The notes under the pieces: model-generated
Told to the model about the DNA's origin: nothing
The model's input: the letters and a program-made list of their open reading frames with translations, nothing else
The model's database searches: none
Part shown: one piece after another, positions 41,006 to 55,225 of the stretch
Position numbering within the stretch: the first letter of the stretch is position 1
Layout: each line of letters begins with the position of its first letter
Assembly: GCA_023053545.1 (NCBI GenBank)
Contig: JAKZAN010000005.1
Location: forward strand, 4,650,001 to 4,714,000
Direction: 5' to 3'
Source: Lepidurus packardi
Taxonomy: Eukaryota > Arthropoda > Branchiopoda > Notostraca > Triopsidae
DNA: 64,000 bases
Made by a program: the position numbers and the translations under genes

Positions 41006-44000
41006 CACCACCTGACCTTACGAAAAACATGGATATATTTTCTTTTCAACGGAGTATAACATGGGAATGCACAGTACAGCAAAACTTATCTTTATCTATG
41101 AATTTTACAAATCTTACTTACGAGCGTGGGATTACTGCGCAACGTATACCCCTCATATGCAATCTGGATTGGGAAGTTACACAAATTCCTAACAATAAAA
41201 TGTAGATTTATCTTTCTAGTAATGGAAGTGGGATAAGATTTTTTAGGCTATAAGCTGCTCATATATGAAGGTAGAAAAACCTGCCAAAAGCAAAGCTCTC
41301 TCTTTGATAGGAAACTTGCTCTCTCTCTCTGTAGAGCTGTGTTCCTTTCCTTAGATGGCTTTTAGCTGAAATAGCCACATAAATTCAAGAAAATTAATAG
41401 GTAAAGTTGCCTAGAACTGGCCACGCAAAAGTTGGAGCTTTCCCCGAACGTTTTCCGCCACCGGTGCAGGAAAACAGACATAAATTAAAAACTTGAAAGT
41501 TTAACCAACAGAAACCGAATCCGTGGAAATTCAGTGGGAGCCATTTACTGAAAATTCCAAATGGACTTTTGTACGACGGTAGCCAAAGTTGCGGGAATGG
41601 GGCACGGGCTTTACTTGCGGGGTTTTAAAAGCTGTTAACTTGCGCGACAAACATTTTTGTGAAGCTCAAGTCTGCTCTCGAACCCATGTAATTTTGAGAG
41701 CTCACTGAAGCTCAGAGAACATGCAGACGGTTTGTGGATACCATACTTAAAAAAAACTTTGGAACCTGTTTAAGAAACGCAGTTTTTTACCCATGTCTGC
41801 AAGAAAAAACTGCCTAGAAAGACCAACTGATTATCGCCGACTGTCTGATGGGACCCTAAGGATGCTGACAGCAGTAATACCACACCCACGCAGCAAAAAA
41901 AAGAACAGGGCAGGAAATCCCCAAACTAAACTTGCAAATGTGCTCTGCGATAAAATTCGACCGGGAGACAGTGACTGGTACGTACTTTCCAGTACCAGAA
42001 CAAATCCCGGATACCCATCTCTTCATAAAAAATGAAAAAATGGAAGTGAAGTCTCAAGGGCTATAACTACGCTTGTTCTTCAGCTTGTCGCTCATGTACA
42101 TGACCGGGGAATAGCGAATCGTACAGGGACGCTTTAGACATGCCAAGTTCCTCGCCCATGAAGAAATGCAGACATGCAGAAATTCCGAGATAAAATCCAG
42201 CCTGACTCGAAATTCTGTCAAAGTTTTCAGACATTTTACAAGAAAAGCTAGGACCCTCGCATAAGTATAGACAATATACGTAGACAATATACGTATCGCG
42301 TTGTCGAAACGTAGTTATACCGTAGCCAAAATACAGAAACGAGGGAAAAGCTGTAAAGATAACAGCTATTACGGCTAAGGGGATGAAGGATGGGGGGGGG
42401 GGGGGGCTTTTGGATCCTTTTGTCCGATGCTAAAAAGTATAACTTCCGTTTGCCTTTGTTTCCCCCATATTGCCACAATCTTTGGGAAGACCTTAAAAAA
42501 GGAAGCAATATATATTTCTGTGTCCCAAAAGCTCGGCGAAATTTCTGGCAGTTTTACGTTAGTCCCGTTAAGCAAGTTGTGTTTACTTAGTCATTCATGG
42601 TTTTATGGAGCATGAACATAATCCTTATGCTGAGCAAGAAAAGATCTCCTGTTTCATATCTGCATATTCATCTAAACGGAACTATTTCTGTCACTGACAC
42701 AGACCAACTCCTCTTCTATTTTGCGGAAACCCAGTTTTCAACTTTTTTATGACCACTTAAGTGAAATCCTGGAAACTTTCCTAACTCTTAGTTTCAAATA
42801 AACGTTATGTCAAGCTCTATTCCGTTACTTCCGTATATCCAGTTCTCCATTTCGTCTCGTCTTCACATATCGGTTATATTATATGCCATTCGTCCGGGGG
42901 AGAAATTTAACATGCCCGACGTCACAGAGCACATAATTGTACTCCTTTGAGATGCCGAAGAAAGTTCCTCAATTTCGTTTCGCCCAAATAAAGTAACAAA
43001 TAAAATTGACTGGCAGCAGTGACCTCTTAAAAAAAGACTAATCAAACATTTTGCTTTCTTCATATATATGAATCAAAGAAAGTCGACGAAAGCGTTACAA
43101 ATAACAATTTCAAAGTCAGTCGGCGGAGAGAGAAGGGGGAGGACGAAAAGCAAAGCCCTTGTTCTGTCTTTTAATCTAAAATGAGATGTCATCCGGACGC
43201 TTTGATTAAAGAGACGACAACCACAGACTCTCTAACTCGCCCGATTGTCTTTTGGAATCTATTTTTTAACTCATAAAGGAAGGTTTTCCTAGGATTTCAA
43301 GTTAATATAGTGAAAGAAATCTTTCCCTTTCTCTTTCATTTGCTTTTTTTCCTTTGGCGAAGTTGCCATTAATGTTGCAGAGTTGTGGGTCCCAATACGG
43401 CAGTAGCTCATTGTTTCTCGTCATAGAGCCCAAGCCACAGCCACACCATCTTTTCTGAATTGAGAGTCGTAGGTTTTGAGGACCTAGAAAGCAACGAGAT
43501 GGTGTGGAGAGACAATAAGAGGAAAAGATACTCCCGAGGGATTGTTGGCGCGGCTGTGTTTTGTTGTTCCCACATCACTTTATATGCAGCATTCAACTTC
43601 TGAGGGCCATGGCAGTGGAGAGTTGTAGAGAGAAAGAAAACCCCCTGACCAAGAAAGGAAAAGACGAGAGAGGAACAGAAAGAGAATATCAACCCCGCTT
43701 CTTTAGGCTTTTTCCACAACAAGATTTTCCTTTCAACAATAGAAATGTAGTATATTTTGCCGTTCTCCAAACTGGAAAAGGGGAGGCCTTTCTCACGTGA
43801 TATATTGCATGAGACGTTGAGCAGGAATAGGCCGCTAACAACGTCCCATATACCCCAATGAGGATTCTTTTTTTTTTTTTTTACTTAGAAAGCAAAAGAT
43901 CCAGAAGAAAGCTCGATCCTGAGCCAAACAATTATGCTATAATCTTCAATGTTTTCCACTTACCATTTGCTTTCCCAGCCGTAAGCCATTACTACTGGGC

Positions 44001-47000
44001 AAAGACGAAGAAGTAGAGATGGTCAGAGAAAATGTGAACTTAATCTTTACCCAAAATCTCCTCCAGAACTGATCACTAACACGGAAAAAACAAAGAAAAA
44101 AGTAACACTAGTAAAAAATAAACTTTTAAATTAGGTTGAAGCAAGTAGTATTCTTCTAATATTAAAAGCATACTTTTATTTAGATTTTCGTAAGTACTTA
44201 TGCAATTTACAAATTAGAACACGAAGCAGAAGAACAACGTTTTGCTTACAAAAGTTTTACGATAAATAGAATAAAATAGAAAAAGGCGGGGAAACCGAAC
44301 GTCGTTACATTTGAATTCGAGTAGTTTCCGTATCGGTCGCATGGAGTATCTGGCTTACAAAACAAAAATGGCATCCGTGTATTCATTACTGATTTTCAAG
44401 GTAAGGACATTAGTTTTAAGTTAAATATCCTAAAACTGACTGGCTATTGCTAAGTGAAGATAATAGCCTTCGATGAACATTTAAAGCATATTCTAAGGAC
44501 AAAGAAGCGCTTCAAGTCGCATGACCAGAAAGTGCGCGCGTTTTTTGGATATTCTGCAATTGCAGATAGCTCGGGAAACATACGGATTAGAAAACCTAAA
44601 AGGTTCCAGTAAAATGCTTAATTCTAATCTAAAAATGTTAGTGATTTTGATTTGAGGCAGACGTGGGCAGTGTTACTTTAGGATGTCTTAGCTGAGAAAA
44701 AAGCAAGTAAAAAAAAAACTTTTTTTAATAATTTGTATGTAATTTAAAAGCTAGTTCCTGTTTTCCCTAGTCCGTTAACTTGAGGGACACAAAAGAAGAC
44801 GTAACAATTTTTTTTGGCCCAAATGAATGTAAGGTATCATAGCAAGTTCTATTCTCTCCTGCTGAGAAGACACTAATGAAAGTAACATTCTGGATACACG
44901 CAAGCCGGTAAAAGCTTCGTTCGTTGAAGACACGCTTGACACAACAATTCTCCAATCCTCTCCATCTTCGTTGTTTCGACGACTTCGCCTTACAGCATCT
45001 GGTAATCTCTCTTTGTCTTTCTGGAGCCGATAAATGTCCCAGATCCTTTGCCCTGCAGAAAGTTTCTGGAAACTCTCAGACTTGGGTAATCGGGGAGTTC
45101 CACAAGCTGGACACACACATACTCCACAAGACAGACAAATTTGCTTCGTCAGCACAGAAATATCGCATGCCTGCTGTAGGCCGTTGGCACCAACTGCTCC
45201 ACTTCTTGATTCGAGAGTGTCACACACATGTAGCCATTCCCTTCTGAAAATACTGCAGCGGTCACCTCTTTTTTTGTAAATACATATGGGTCCTCAACTA
45301 TCAAACTCGAAACCCAAGAAAAAAAATGGACTGCCTACTTGGCAAGCGGGGTTCAGGAAGGTCTGGTCAGCAAGTCTTTTGTTCAAATAGAGTCATTGGG
45401 TACCAAATAGGATGTCTTTTTTTAAGTTCTAATTCAATTTTCCTTCCCTTGGCCGAAATATTTCTTATTTCTTCTAATTTCCAAATCAAGGAAAGCGATA
45501 GATACTATGCGTTGAGACAAGCAAAAGGTGTGTGTATTGATCTGAGTGTGCCGGGTGTACGGCGAAGTTCTACATATACGATACGGGCGACGCTAGGGAA
45601 ATCTCCTGGAAACGACAATGAGAGAAAGCATGGATTTCTGCTTTTGCTTTCTGGGTTGTGATTTACCTTATAGTGTGTGAAAAGTAAGGTCTCTCGTACT
45701 TTCCTTTCCTAAGCTGTAAGCTCATAAGGCATTGTATCCAGATACAGGCAAAACAGACCAGGAACTGTGTTGCTGTAGAAACCACTCAAGCATTGTCTAC
45801 CACTAAACGGTTTATTACTCCTGAAGATGTATGGTACTAAGTAGGAATACATAATTCTGGTCAAATAATTAAAACATTGACCCTAAAAAAGAAGCAAAAG
45901 CTTTAAAGTTTTAAAGCATCGACAGGAATCGCCCCAGATGAAGGGCGGGACTTTCACTTCTTGCAGTTATGTGCGAGATTCAGCGTTCAAATTATTACTA
46001 GAATTATGCTTATGACAAAACGAGAAGAGTATGCAGATATTGGGTCAAACTGTCTCCCAAGCAAGAGGGACGACATGCAATAATGCGCGTGAACTTTTCG
46101 TGACCACGTTGGAGCTTGAAAGGGTAGTGGGAGAAGTGGTCGTAATGGAAAATGATGCTGGAATATCTTTTATAAGATGTTTCCTCTCTCACACACTTGA
46201 ACCTCCCAGATCCGACTACCGCATTTTTCACAAGCTTGAATGGTCGCCTCTTCCCTCTTTAACCCCCCCGCCAAAAAAAATGCAAATTTTATGACGCCAT
46301 TTAACCTCAGAAACTGGCATACACTCTGGCAACCTTTTATGCTTTTTTCCCCTTCCCCTCGGTTTGCCTGCCCGCACCCATAACTAAAATTAAGCACATC
46401 AAAAATTTGCCTCAGCCCCTTCCCCATCATCCACAGTGGTCGTTATTCCCCATCAGAAAAAAAATAATGAAAAAAAATCCGAAGTTGAAATTACTTTGTT
46501 TTGCGAAAAGAAGTAGATATCTCTAGAAGAAAAGAAAAGATACTCAGAAAAACCACAATTCCAATGTAACTTTAACTACTTAATTTAACTTCTCTACAAA
46601 ATATGTTGCTGTGAAACATGAGTTAATAGCTCCCTTACTTTCCGGGCAAGAAGTAAGATTTCTAGGTCTCTTTAAATAATACATAAAAGTAATGTATTTA
46701 CTTTTTTATGTACCGCGTTTTCTGTGTTCAGGTTAAGATTTTAAAACTAAAAATAGCAAATAAGGAAATAAAGACAAATAAAATTAGAGGTATTAGAGCG
46801 TAAAGAGATACGCTCGATAATAGTACAAACAGTAGTTTTCGCCCTGTGGGCATTCTTGGAAGTATTATATCCTGCTGTTGTAATGTACATAAAACCAGCA
46901 GGGTGACCAGCGGTAAAACCCCTTCGAAGCATGATATCCTGCCGCTGCTGGAAGACCGGACGTAGCGGCGCTAGTGTCGACGAAGGCTGTAGTAATGGCG

Positions 47001-50000
47001 GGCTAATGGGGCAGGAAGGAAGGAACGAAAGATTCTAAGAAAAGTTTTGGCTGTAGGGGTTGAAAGGTAATACTCGAAGGCTTGGGGTTGGAATGTGTGT
47101 AATTGAGTGTGAGATGCTTGAGTTTCGCTCTTTTAGAAAGCTAAAAAATTCAGAAACACAAGGGTGCAAACAAGAGATTGACGGGGGGTGGGGGAGCCTT
47201 TTTTATGGCGAGCTGGCTTGTCAGTTCCATAACAATTTTTGATAGCAGAAACGTTTACAGTGAAAAGTGGCACAAAGTATTTTCAAGTAAATCGATGGCA
47301 GACTTTCTTGAAAGTCTTGGAAGTCCCTTCGAAGGTGCCTTAGATCATTAGTCATGGGTTCTTGATGAAGGAAACGGTAATTAGGCGCCTTGTAAACACA
47401 GAAGCTTGGCTGGAAAAGGAGAAGAGAGATCATCTAATCTCACACAGTCTCCTCATTCATGAACTTCTCTTGGAAAGCAGAGGACAAGAAATTAGCGGAG
47501 AAAAACAGATCCTATTAAAGTGACAAAACTTGGGAATTCGACTTTGCGTCAAAAGTTGTAGAAACCTTGGAGCGCTTCCTGATAGCACTTCCCTGATGCC
47601 CTGCAGCAACGATTTGCAGTAATATACAGAGCAAAAATGAATTCCTATCCCCTCGATCTGGGCCTCCCTTCCCCTTCTGCGTGGAAGAAATATTGCGAGG
47701 GGGATCTTCCCATGCGCCATAACTCAAAAACGTTTCAACTCCCAAACCAGAAATTACAATTTTTACACCATAACATTATCTCGTTTTCGCGCGATCTCTA
47801 GTTTTAACAATTTTATGGCAGAAAAGCGTTGGATAATGTATAAATTAATTTTCAAATATTTCTCAAATATTCAAGCTTCATCCCCCGTCACGCCATCCAC
47901 GTCATAGAACATGGGTTCAATTGCCTTTTTTAAAACATATTTTTGACTGACAAGACTGGCGCGCCTTGCTTGGACCAGATGCCACGTTTTTACAAATTCA
48001 GTATTCGGTGCAGTATAATCAACCAGCACTTCAAAAACATGGTTTTACACTTCCGGGAAAAAAACTTTTTTTTCTCCGTTGTGAAATCCAGAGCGTTTTC
48101 CAGTCAGAATGGAAGATTTTGAGAGTCAAAAAGTCTTTGTAGATATTTTGCCAATCCATTTTTTAGGCACAGCTGCTGCAAAATTGAAGACTGCAGGAGA
48201 TGCCTTGCATCTTAACATTTATCTTTTACTCTACGGTTAAATCAAAACTCAGACATTTTCAAGCATATGAACTCTTTGGAATTCAACAAATTCGAGAAAT
48301 ATAAATCTATCAAATATATTGCAGGATGTTTTAAACCGACTTCCTTTAAGCACACGAATCAAGGAAGTATAAGTGACAATCTGTGAAATCTAGAATCACT
48401 GGGAGTATAAAAGGCCACATGAAATCCGCGTTACTTCCCGAGCGACTATCCTGCCCATTCACTGCTATCCCATTGACGAAGAAGCTCTCAATGCATTTCT
48501 ACGATCGAGGGGAAGGAAGAGCGTGGTGAAATTTAAACGGCTTGTGTAAGACCTGTAAGCCCCACAGTAATACCATGTCTGTTGAATAGAGGGAGCACAA
48601 GGAGGAAAGAGTCCTTCGCCATCTAAGTCGCCATTCAAGTTCCCGAGACTCTTTATCGTGGGGTTAAATCTGTACCGCATAGTTGTGTAGAGCAAGGGAA
48701 TCTCCCCTACTTGTGATCCAGCTTTGGAGAAACAAGTCTGGGGGATTACGACCGCCCACCAAACACCAAAAACCTCCTACTTATATCTGAACTACGGTTT
48801 TACTATACAGTCAGCCAAGAGCCAACAAACAATATAACCGCTCTGTAATCTCCTTATAGGTTCCTCATAAACTCCCAACCTTTAACTTCGAGACATCGCT
48901 GAATTCTGCAGCAATGTCAGGAGGCGGGAGAGTCGATGACTCGTAGACTCGTTACTTAGGAAGTTGGAGTCGCTGAGAGGTCAGAATAGTAAAAACCGAT
49001 AGGTTATCGTTTATCCCATAGAGAAAATTCTCCTTGTGATTGAAACAAATTACATCCGTGCAAGAAGACTTAAAAGAGGGGCAATTTGCTGCGGTCCCAT
49101 AAAAGCGTTAGTGACTACCAGAGTCCGATCCAGCACCGTTTTAGCAACCAACCTTCACCCATAGCTCATTCAGGGGCAATTTTATGTCAAGCAAAGGCTT
49201 TTTCAGGGGACCTGCCACTGAAAATGCGTATATTGGCCGCCAAATCGATCAGTCGTCCATCGGAAAATGAGATAGAACGTCATAAATTACCGCTCACACC
49301 TGGACAAAGAAACAAAAACGGTCCTTCGGTCGTGAGTTTAGGGTAGAACCGTGGTTCACGTAACCTTGGCGTGTATATTGGCTATCTGTCATACGGGAAG
49401 ATGTTTTCTAAGTGATGACAAAGACCGGCCAGTCATCGGTCAACTTGGTATAGAAATGACCTTCCCGGTACTTCGACTTGCGATTTTTTTTATTATCGGC
49501 GAAAGGGAAAAAATAGCAAAATATAGCCAAGCTATGCGGGGTCAGCGAAACCCGTCTCACAAGGATGACAAAAAGAAAGAAGAATCGAACGTTTCTCAAC
49601 ATAGGAACATAAATTGTCTGAAATAATTTGCTTGGCTCACCTCCGCCCCTTTTGGCAAGGGTATTTCCGGTGAGGACATATCTATCTATCGATTCCTTAT
49701 TTCCTCTTGGAGGAAATTTCAAGAAAAAAATGGGCGAACCCAAGAGGGTCCTTGGGAAAAACGTCACTCGAGTCAATTTTTGCGATGGAAGTTATCGAGT
49801 TTGGTAAACGCCTCGGTCATCCGTTCGACAGCGACACACACACACAAAATGGTGTTTACATTTTTTTCTTCTTCTTTTCTTTGTTGGTTATTGTTGTGCG
49901 TGATGGCAGAAAGCTCTCGTCGGGAAATTTCATTACGATTTGCCATACCCGCCTGTAAGACCCCTGGCACATTTGCTGGGTTTTAATAACTAAGAGACCC

Positions 50001-50842
50001 TGAACTTCTTTTCTTCCGCCACAAACAAGGTTATGAGGGGGCAAAGTGTGTCCTTTGTTGGCAAACCCAAGTCAGAGTCCTTGTTTTCCTTTTGTTTTTC
50101 CGCTTTCTGGGGAAAGATAATTTATGGCGCCTTAAAAATCGATTCCTATTGCATCGACTGACCCCCAAAAGAAACTTGCTATATAATGAGCTTACGACTC
50201 AAACGGACACGATTCACGCTCCAAGGCGCGTTTCTTTAACCTATCTCCTTGAGAAAAGGAGAAAAAAAGGATTAGCTTCTCAAGTTTCCCGAAGTGCCGG
50301 CACGGGTGATATAAGAAAAAGGCATGTATAAGTAAGCGTGCGAGGTTAGGTTTTAAGTTAGCTACTCACGCATCGACTTAAGCATGCAAACTCACAGCAA
50401 GCTGATTTACTTTAAAGCTCAGCTCTGCACGTGCTATTCCCTTCTTTTCCGTTAGGAATACAAAATCAGCAGTGAATGTGTTTGTTTGCAATGTGTTTTT
50501 CTATTTATTTATTTTTTTTAGTGTAGGTCTCGTACTGCAGAAGTAATAAGACGGTTGTGTGCACAAGATTTTTAAGGTTCAAATACCTTAAAATTAGTAT
50601 CTTAAGTAGCTGTTCTTAGCTATTGGGATATCGGATATATGGCTCGCATTCCTAATACCTGTGATTGTTATTTGTTTGGTTGTCAGTTGTCTAAAAAGTT
50701 CTTTAAACAGAATTATATTGAATTAGATACAAAAATACGGTATGTTGGTTTCTTTAATGAGGTAGATAATAAGCTACTGTCGAAAAAGCCAGTCACATCT
50801 TTCATCATCCCATAAAAAATGCTAGTGAATGAAGGAAGTTGA
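41006..50842. other. long non-coding stretch
   Basis: No supported gene. Notable items are a G14 tract at about 42391, a tandem 15-mer AGACAATATACGT near 42268-42295, a minus-strand frame at 44775-45227 with a Cys cluster (see findings), a TATAAAAGG box at 48405, and a CACACACACA run near 49834. Confidence 0.4.
48404..48412 (+). promoter_or_regulatory. TATA-box-like sequence, no gene recognised
   Basis: GGGAGTATAAAAGGCCAC is a near-ideal TATA box. The following 300 bases contain no ORF I can support; a non-coding transcript or a 5' UTR exon is possible. Confidence 0.2.
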
Positions 50843-51065
50843 AGCCGGAGTAACCGGATGAGTCTCGGTTAGGAGCAAAACCTTCGCTCGGTTCCCTTCC
50901 ATTATTCATTATTGCGTCGTTGTGTTGCTGGTAAGGCATCCCGTAGTAACGCTACGAATGCCCGGTTAACTTTACCGGCAATGTCGGAAGCTTTTGTTTT
51001 GGACGGGGATAGTATTTCTGAGCGTGTGTTCTATAATAAATTGCGTAGTAATGGTAACCAATAAA
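50843..51065 (+). repeat. R2 dispersed repeat, most complete copy
   Basis: It contains TTCGCTCGGTTCCC, ATTATTCATTATTGCGTCG, AACGCTACGAATGCCCGGTT and TTGTTTTGGACGGGGATAGT. The copies at 15.7, 40.9 and 55.1 kb align with different parts of it. Confidence 0.6.
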
Positions 51066-54000
51066 TATCGCCTAAAGTAATAGTACAGCAAAGTTTATAT
51101 TTAAAATAATATGGTTATTGTTCAGCAAAAAAAATACCTGATCGCAAATATTTTTTTAGTAAAATTAGTCTTCCTCCACACATTCTACTAATTAAACCTG
51201 GAACCTGTCGTTGACATATGGCTCTAATGAAATCCAGCTTACTACAGTGACAAAGATAAACCCTAACTATTGTGCCTTAACGTAATCCTATTGGGGGTAC
51301 AATATATGTAATCATACCCCGCCATGTTTCACAGGCTGTACCTTTTACTATATGGTAACTCTATGACGACCTTTTTCGCTCGAAAATAATACAAAATCCT
51401 TTGATATTCACAAAAATGGAAGCCAGTCCCTCATTGATGTAAAAAGCTAGGCTTTTTATTGCGGCCATAATATACGATAGGCTCAGAACATTTGCATTCT
51501 TTCTTTTTGTTTCTTTTGTTTCCTGTCTCAAAATGTCGTCTTCTGTATTTTCTCTCGCGGGTTCTGCTTAGGAGGGATGCGTAACGTGAAAAGGACAAAG
51601 TAGATTGTCGTGTCTATGGAGAATGATGGTCTTCATTATGCAATCTCCTGCAACATTGATGTCCTATTCAACTGTATGAAAAGCATAGCGCCCACATCAA
51701 AACCTCTGGCTATAATACCTCTTTGCACAAGCAGTAGCAGAAATTTACGATCTAGTTCATAGTATGTATCAGATAAGGCATTCCAGTACTTTTTCACCCG
51801 TGTTAATTAGTAAAGCTTCTGGGAGGGGGTGGGAGTTTAAACTTTCGTTTAACATAATATCCTGTGAATGACACAACGGAGGCTAGCCAGAAACTACATA
51901 TCCGTTATAGGCGGAACACATCCTGAATCTCCCTCTCCTTCACTCCCGCTTGCCTGTTTTGAGTTGCAGATCAGATACAAGTCGAAACATAATACAATTA
52001 ATAAAAGACCAACCCAACGGCCTGATGGTCCCAAAAGTTGAACAGAGTAAAGCAACGCGCTGCAAAGCTGCTTTTCGCTGTATTCAATGAGAGGGAGTTA
52101 CACTTTGCCCAGAATTCAATCTCCTTTGTGTCGGATCTAGCTCAGTAGTCATATAGCCTTGGGCCCTGAAAGCAGCTTCGGCAGAACGATAGGCTGGTTT
52201 TTGTACAAGAAACAAAACACACACTGTTCACTAAATAAATCTTCAAAGTTTCAAGTTTCCAAAGTTTTGAATAAAAAATGCTGCAGAAATGTCCATGCGC
52301 TACATTTATTTCTGTGATAGAATTTTCTCTAAAGTCCGCGGAACGATGCTCTGTTATTTCTTAGGCATTTCGAAATTCCGTCTTCTTTTTTTTCTTAGAA
52401 TTCTTGTCAGGATGTCAGAAAATACTTGATACACGCCGTTGTCGCCCTCCTTTAAAGTAGTTTCTTTGCGTTAATGCACGGCAAGGAAGTCGGTGAATAT
52501 TTAGGAAGAAAGTTTAGCTAGCTTCACTAAGTCAAAGTCCTTCGGGTCACGAAGAACGGCGTGCTGAACGTAAAGGAAAACAAGGCTCACTGCTCGGAAA
52601 AGCGAAACACAGACAGCATGCTAAAATCTGCCTAGTTCGAAGATCACAAGCTTTACAGCCTTGGGAGGGGTGGAGGGCCACTGTGTGAAGAAGATGGTCT
52701 TGAACAGACTGAGAAGCACACACATAGAAAAGATGCACCCTAGATGTAAAATATTTTTCGTTTTCTTAACATCTTTTCTTTCTTTTTTTCGCCTTTTTTA
52801 TTGTAATGCCGAAAAGAGCAGGAGAAAAGAGTTGCTATATGCCGCCATTTGTTGGAGCCTGAAACAGCTTTTTTTCCATTGCCCCTGAATCTAGAATTTC
52901 AACAAGGCGCTGCCAGTTACAAAAGACGAAGCTTTCTAGTAGTATTCTTCGTTTTCTTTAAACTTTGTCCTTTTGCGAAAGTTTTGCTGCGTTCTCTCGT
53001 CAACGCTTTTCCTCTAGTCCCAACGAGAAGAAAAGAAACAGAATCAAAATTCTTCCTTTTCGTTTTCTCAGTTTTGTCTTTTCTTCTCCATACGAGACCC
53101 AAAACTTTTCAGAGGAAGATATGGAAACACTGCAGCTGTGATGTTTCCAGTATGCCGGTAAGGCTGTGCTGGTCCCTCGATGTCCCTACGGTACAGAAAA
53201 CACAAAGCTTTTTTTGTGTTAAATCTGAGGGCTTTCCAAAACTTGCTATGTTAACTTGCAGCCAAGTGACTTCTTCAGTCGGCAGAAATTCAACAAAAAT
53301 CTCCCCCAATCTATAAGCCACGAAAAAACTTGGCCTTTATCTCAATATTGCTGGCTCGACAAAGACCCAAAGTTGTTCCCCTTTAGCCCTCTTAGGAAAA
53401 CTTGTTGTTGCAGAAATATTAGCTAGAAATCTTTTCTGGAGTAGGAACGTGGCGGTGAATATCCCACTATTTCTGCGTAAAGTATCCTTTGAAAGCCCAA
53501 AACCGGCCGTTTCATAAGCCAGAACTCAATGATAAGCTTACCTCTAGTTATCCAAGATTTTAAAATAAGGAATGCATCTTCCTGGCTAGAAGAAAACACG
53601 GAAGAAATAAGAAAACCAGACAGCAATGACTGTTTCATTTTAGCAATGCTCTGCACTTGGTTCAGAGCACTTGGAACTCTTGGAGCCTCAGTTTTTGTTT
53701 CCTTTCCTTCCTTTTCGCCCTGTCATAAAAAGCAGTCGTACGATTTTCGCTTTTTTTCGCCAAAACAGAAAGAACGAAGGAAATATCTGCCTGTCTGTCT
53801 CTTACTTTCATTTTGCCACCAAGCCAAGCTAGACGACAAGTAGCGCTACACCTTTTTCCCTATTAATCATGCGGTGGACCATATAGCTAGCAGCAGACTC
53901 GTTCGGTGTCGCAGAAATTCTATTTACAAGACCAGCAAAGGCTCCAATATTAAAGAGAATATATCACAGAAAGTCAGAAATCAGTTCTCTACCACCCTCC

Positions 54001-55074
54001 CCCCTTTCCCACCCAAACCCAGCCCCCAAAAAACCACAGGGATTTCCACCATGTCAGAAATAATATTTCTGCTCGCGTTTCGTTGACTCCTTCTCGTTCT
54101 AGTCTGCTGCGGTAAAAGGAAAGCCAATCTAGTGAGTTTAGACGGAAAAACAGATGGAAATTCAAATCCTTCGATTGAAGTGATGGCAGAAATAAATCAG
54201 CTACACATCATACCTTACTAATCTTTGATAACCCCGCACACCCTTTCAGGATTGCCAGAAGAAGAGGGTAGTTTCATGGGAAAGGTCCGAATAGAAATAA
54301 TAAGCTCGCATTGAGTACCGTCTTAAAGAATCTAAAAACGAGGGCATCATGACGTCCAAAGGTGGTCATTGTGTGCCTTATGGGCTCAGAGAGCCCTAAA
54401 AAAATCCATCTTTGCCTCGTTAGCCTAATAAGGCTTTTGGCTCGGTCGCTAATAAAAACTCGTTTTTAGCTTTTACCCCTCACGCCTTTTCTGTTTTTCT
54501 TTTTTCGCACGGAATAAGGAACAGCAATTGGCATTCGCCTTTCACTCGTAAATCCAGCTTTGCTCCCTAAAAGAAGAAAGAGCGTGCACATTATACGAGC
54601 CCACACACACATATACACACATACACACACGTATAGCATAAAAAACACTTACACCTCGAACTATAGAAAGCCCTCGTTGCTCCCTTTCGCTATTAAATAA
54701 GAAAATAGTTACTTTGCACTTCCTTTAAGTGGAAAAAAAGAAAGCAAACTATAATAAAATGAAGAAAACTTTTTTTTCTATTTTTCTTCACTTCTTCGTC
54801 GCTCTGCGATTAAATGTAGGGCGGTGGAGCAGTTTCAGCTAGATTTAAGATTTAATCGTATTACAGCCCTAGAGGCACTAGCAATCATGAATTCAAAATT
54901 TCTATGCAAAGTAATTTATGGAAGTTATCTCTATGCAAATCTCCGTTTGGTGAAAGAAAAAAGTTTTCGTAAGTTTTAAGCAGTTTCTCGGTCCTTCCGA
55001 GGGAGAGCCGATCAGTTTGTAAATAGAAGTCATGACCCGGGGCTACATTTGAATATCTGTAGTAGTGTACTATC
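51066..55074. other. non-coding stretch with ATTTCTGC cluster
   Basis: No supported gene. The stretch holds many copies of GCAGAAAT or its complement (see findings). Open frames such as 52849-53316 are T-rich and without domains. Confidence 0.4.
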
Positions 55075-55225
55075 CTACTCCGTCTACAATAAAAGTAACG
55101 GACGTTTCCCGTAAGGTCAACCCCGGACTCGTAGCGTTATTTCGGCTTGCTTGCAAAACGGAGCGAAAATGCAACAATGAATAGGTTAGCAGTTACCGGC
55201 ACCAATTTGGCTCCTAAGCCGACTC
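55075..55225 (-). repeat. R2 dispersed repeat, inverted copy
   Basis: On the minus strand it reads CTATTCATTGTTGCATTTTC, then AATAACGCTACGAGTCCGGG, then GTAGACGGAGTAGGATAG, in the R2 order. Confidence 0.45.

Noticed and set aside
49831..49843. CACACACACACA run as a microsatellite or CRISPR-like array
   Set aside because: Only about six dinucleotides and no spacer-repeat structure. No CRISPR is expected in an animal genome.
52849..53316. 155-codon plus-strand frame
   Set aside because: Composition is driven by T-rich DNA (Phe/Leu/Ser) and there is no domain or start context.
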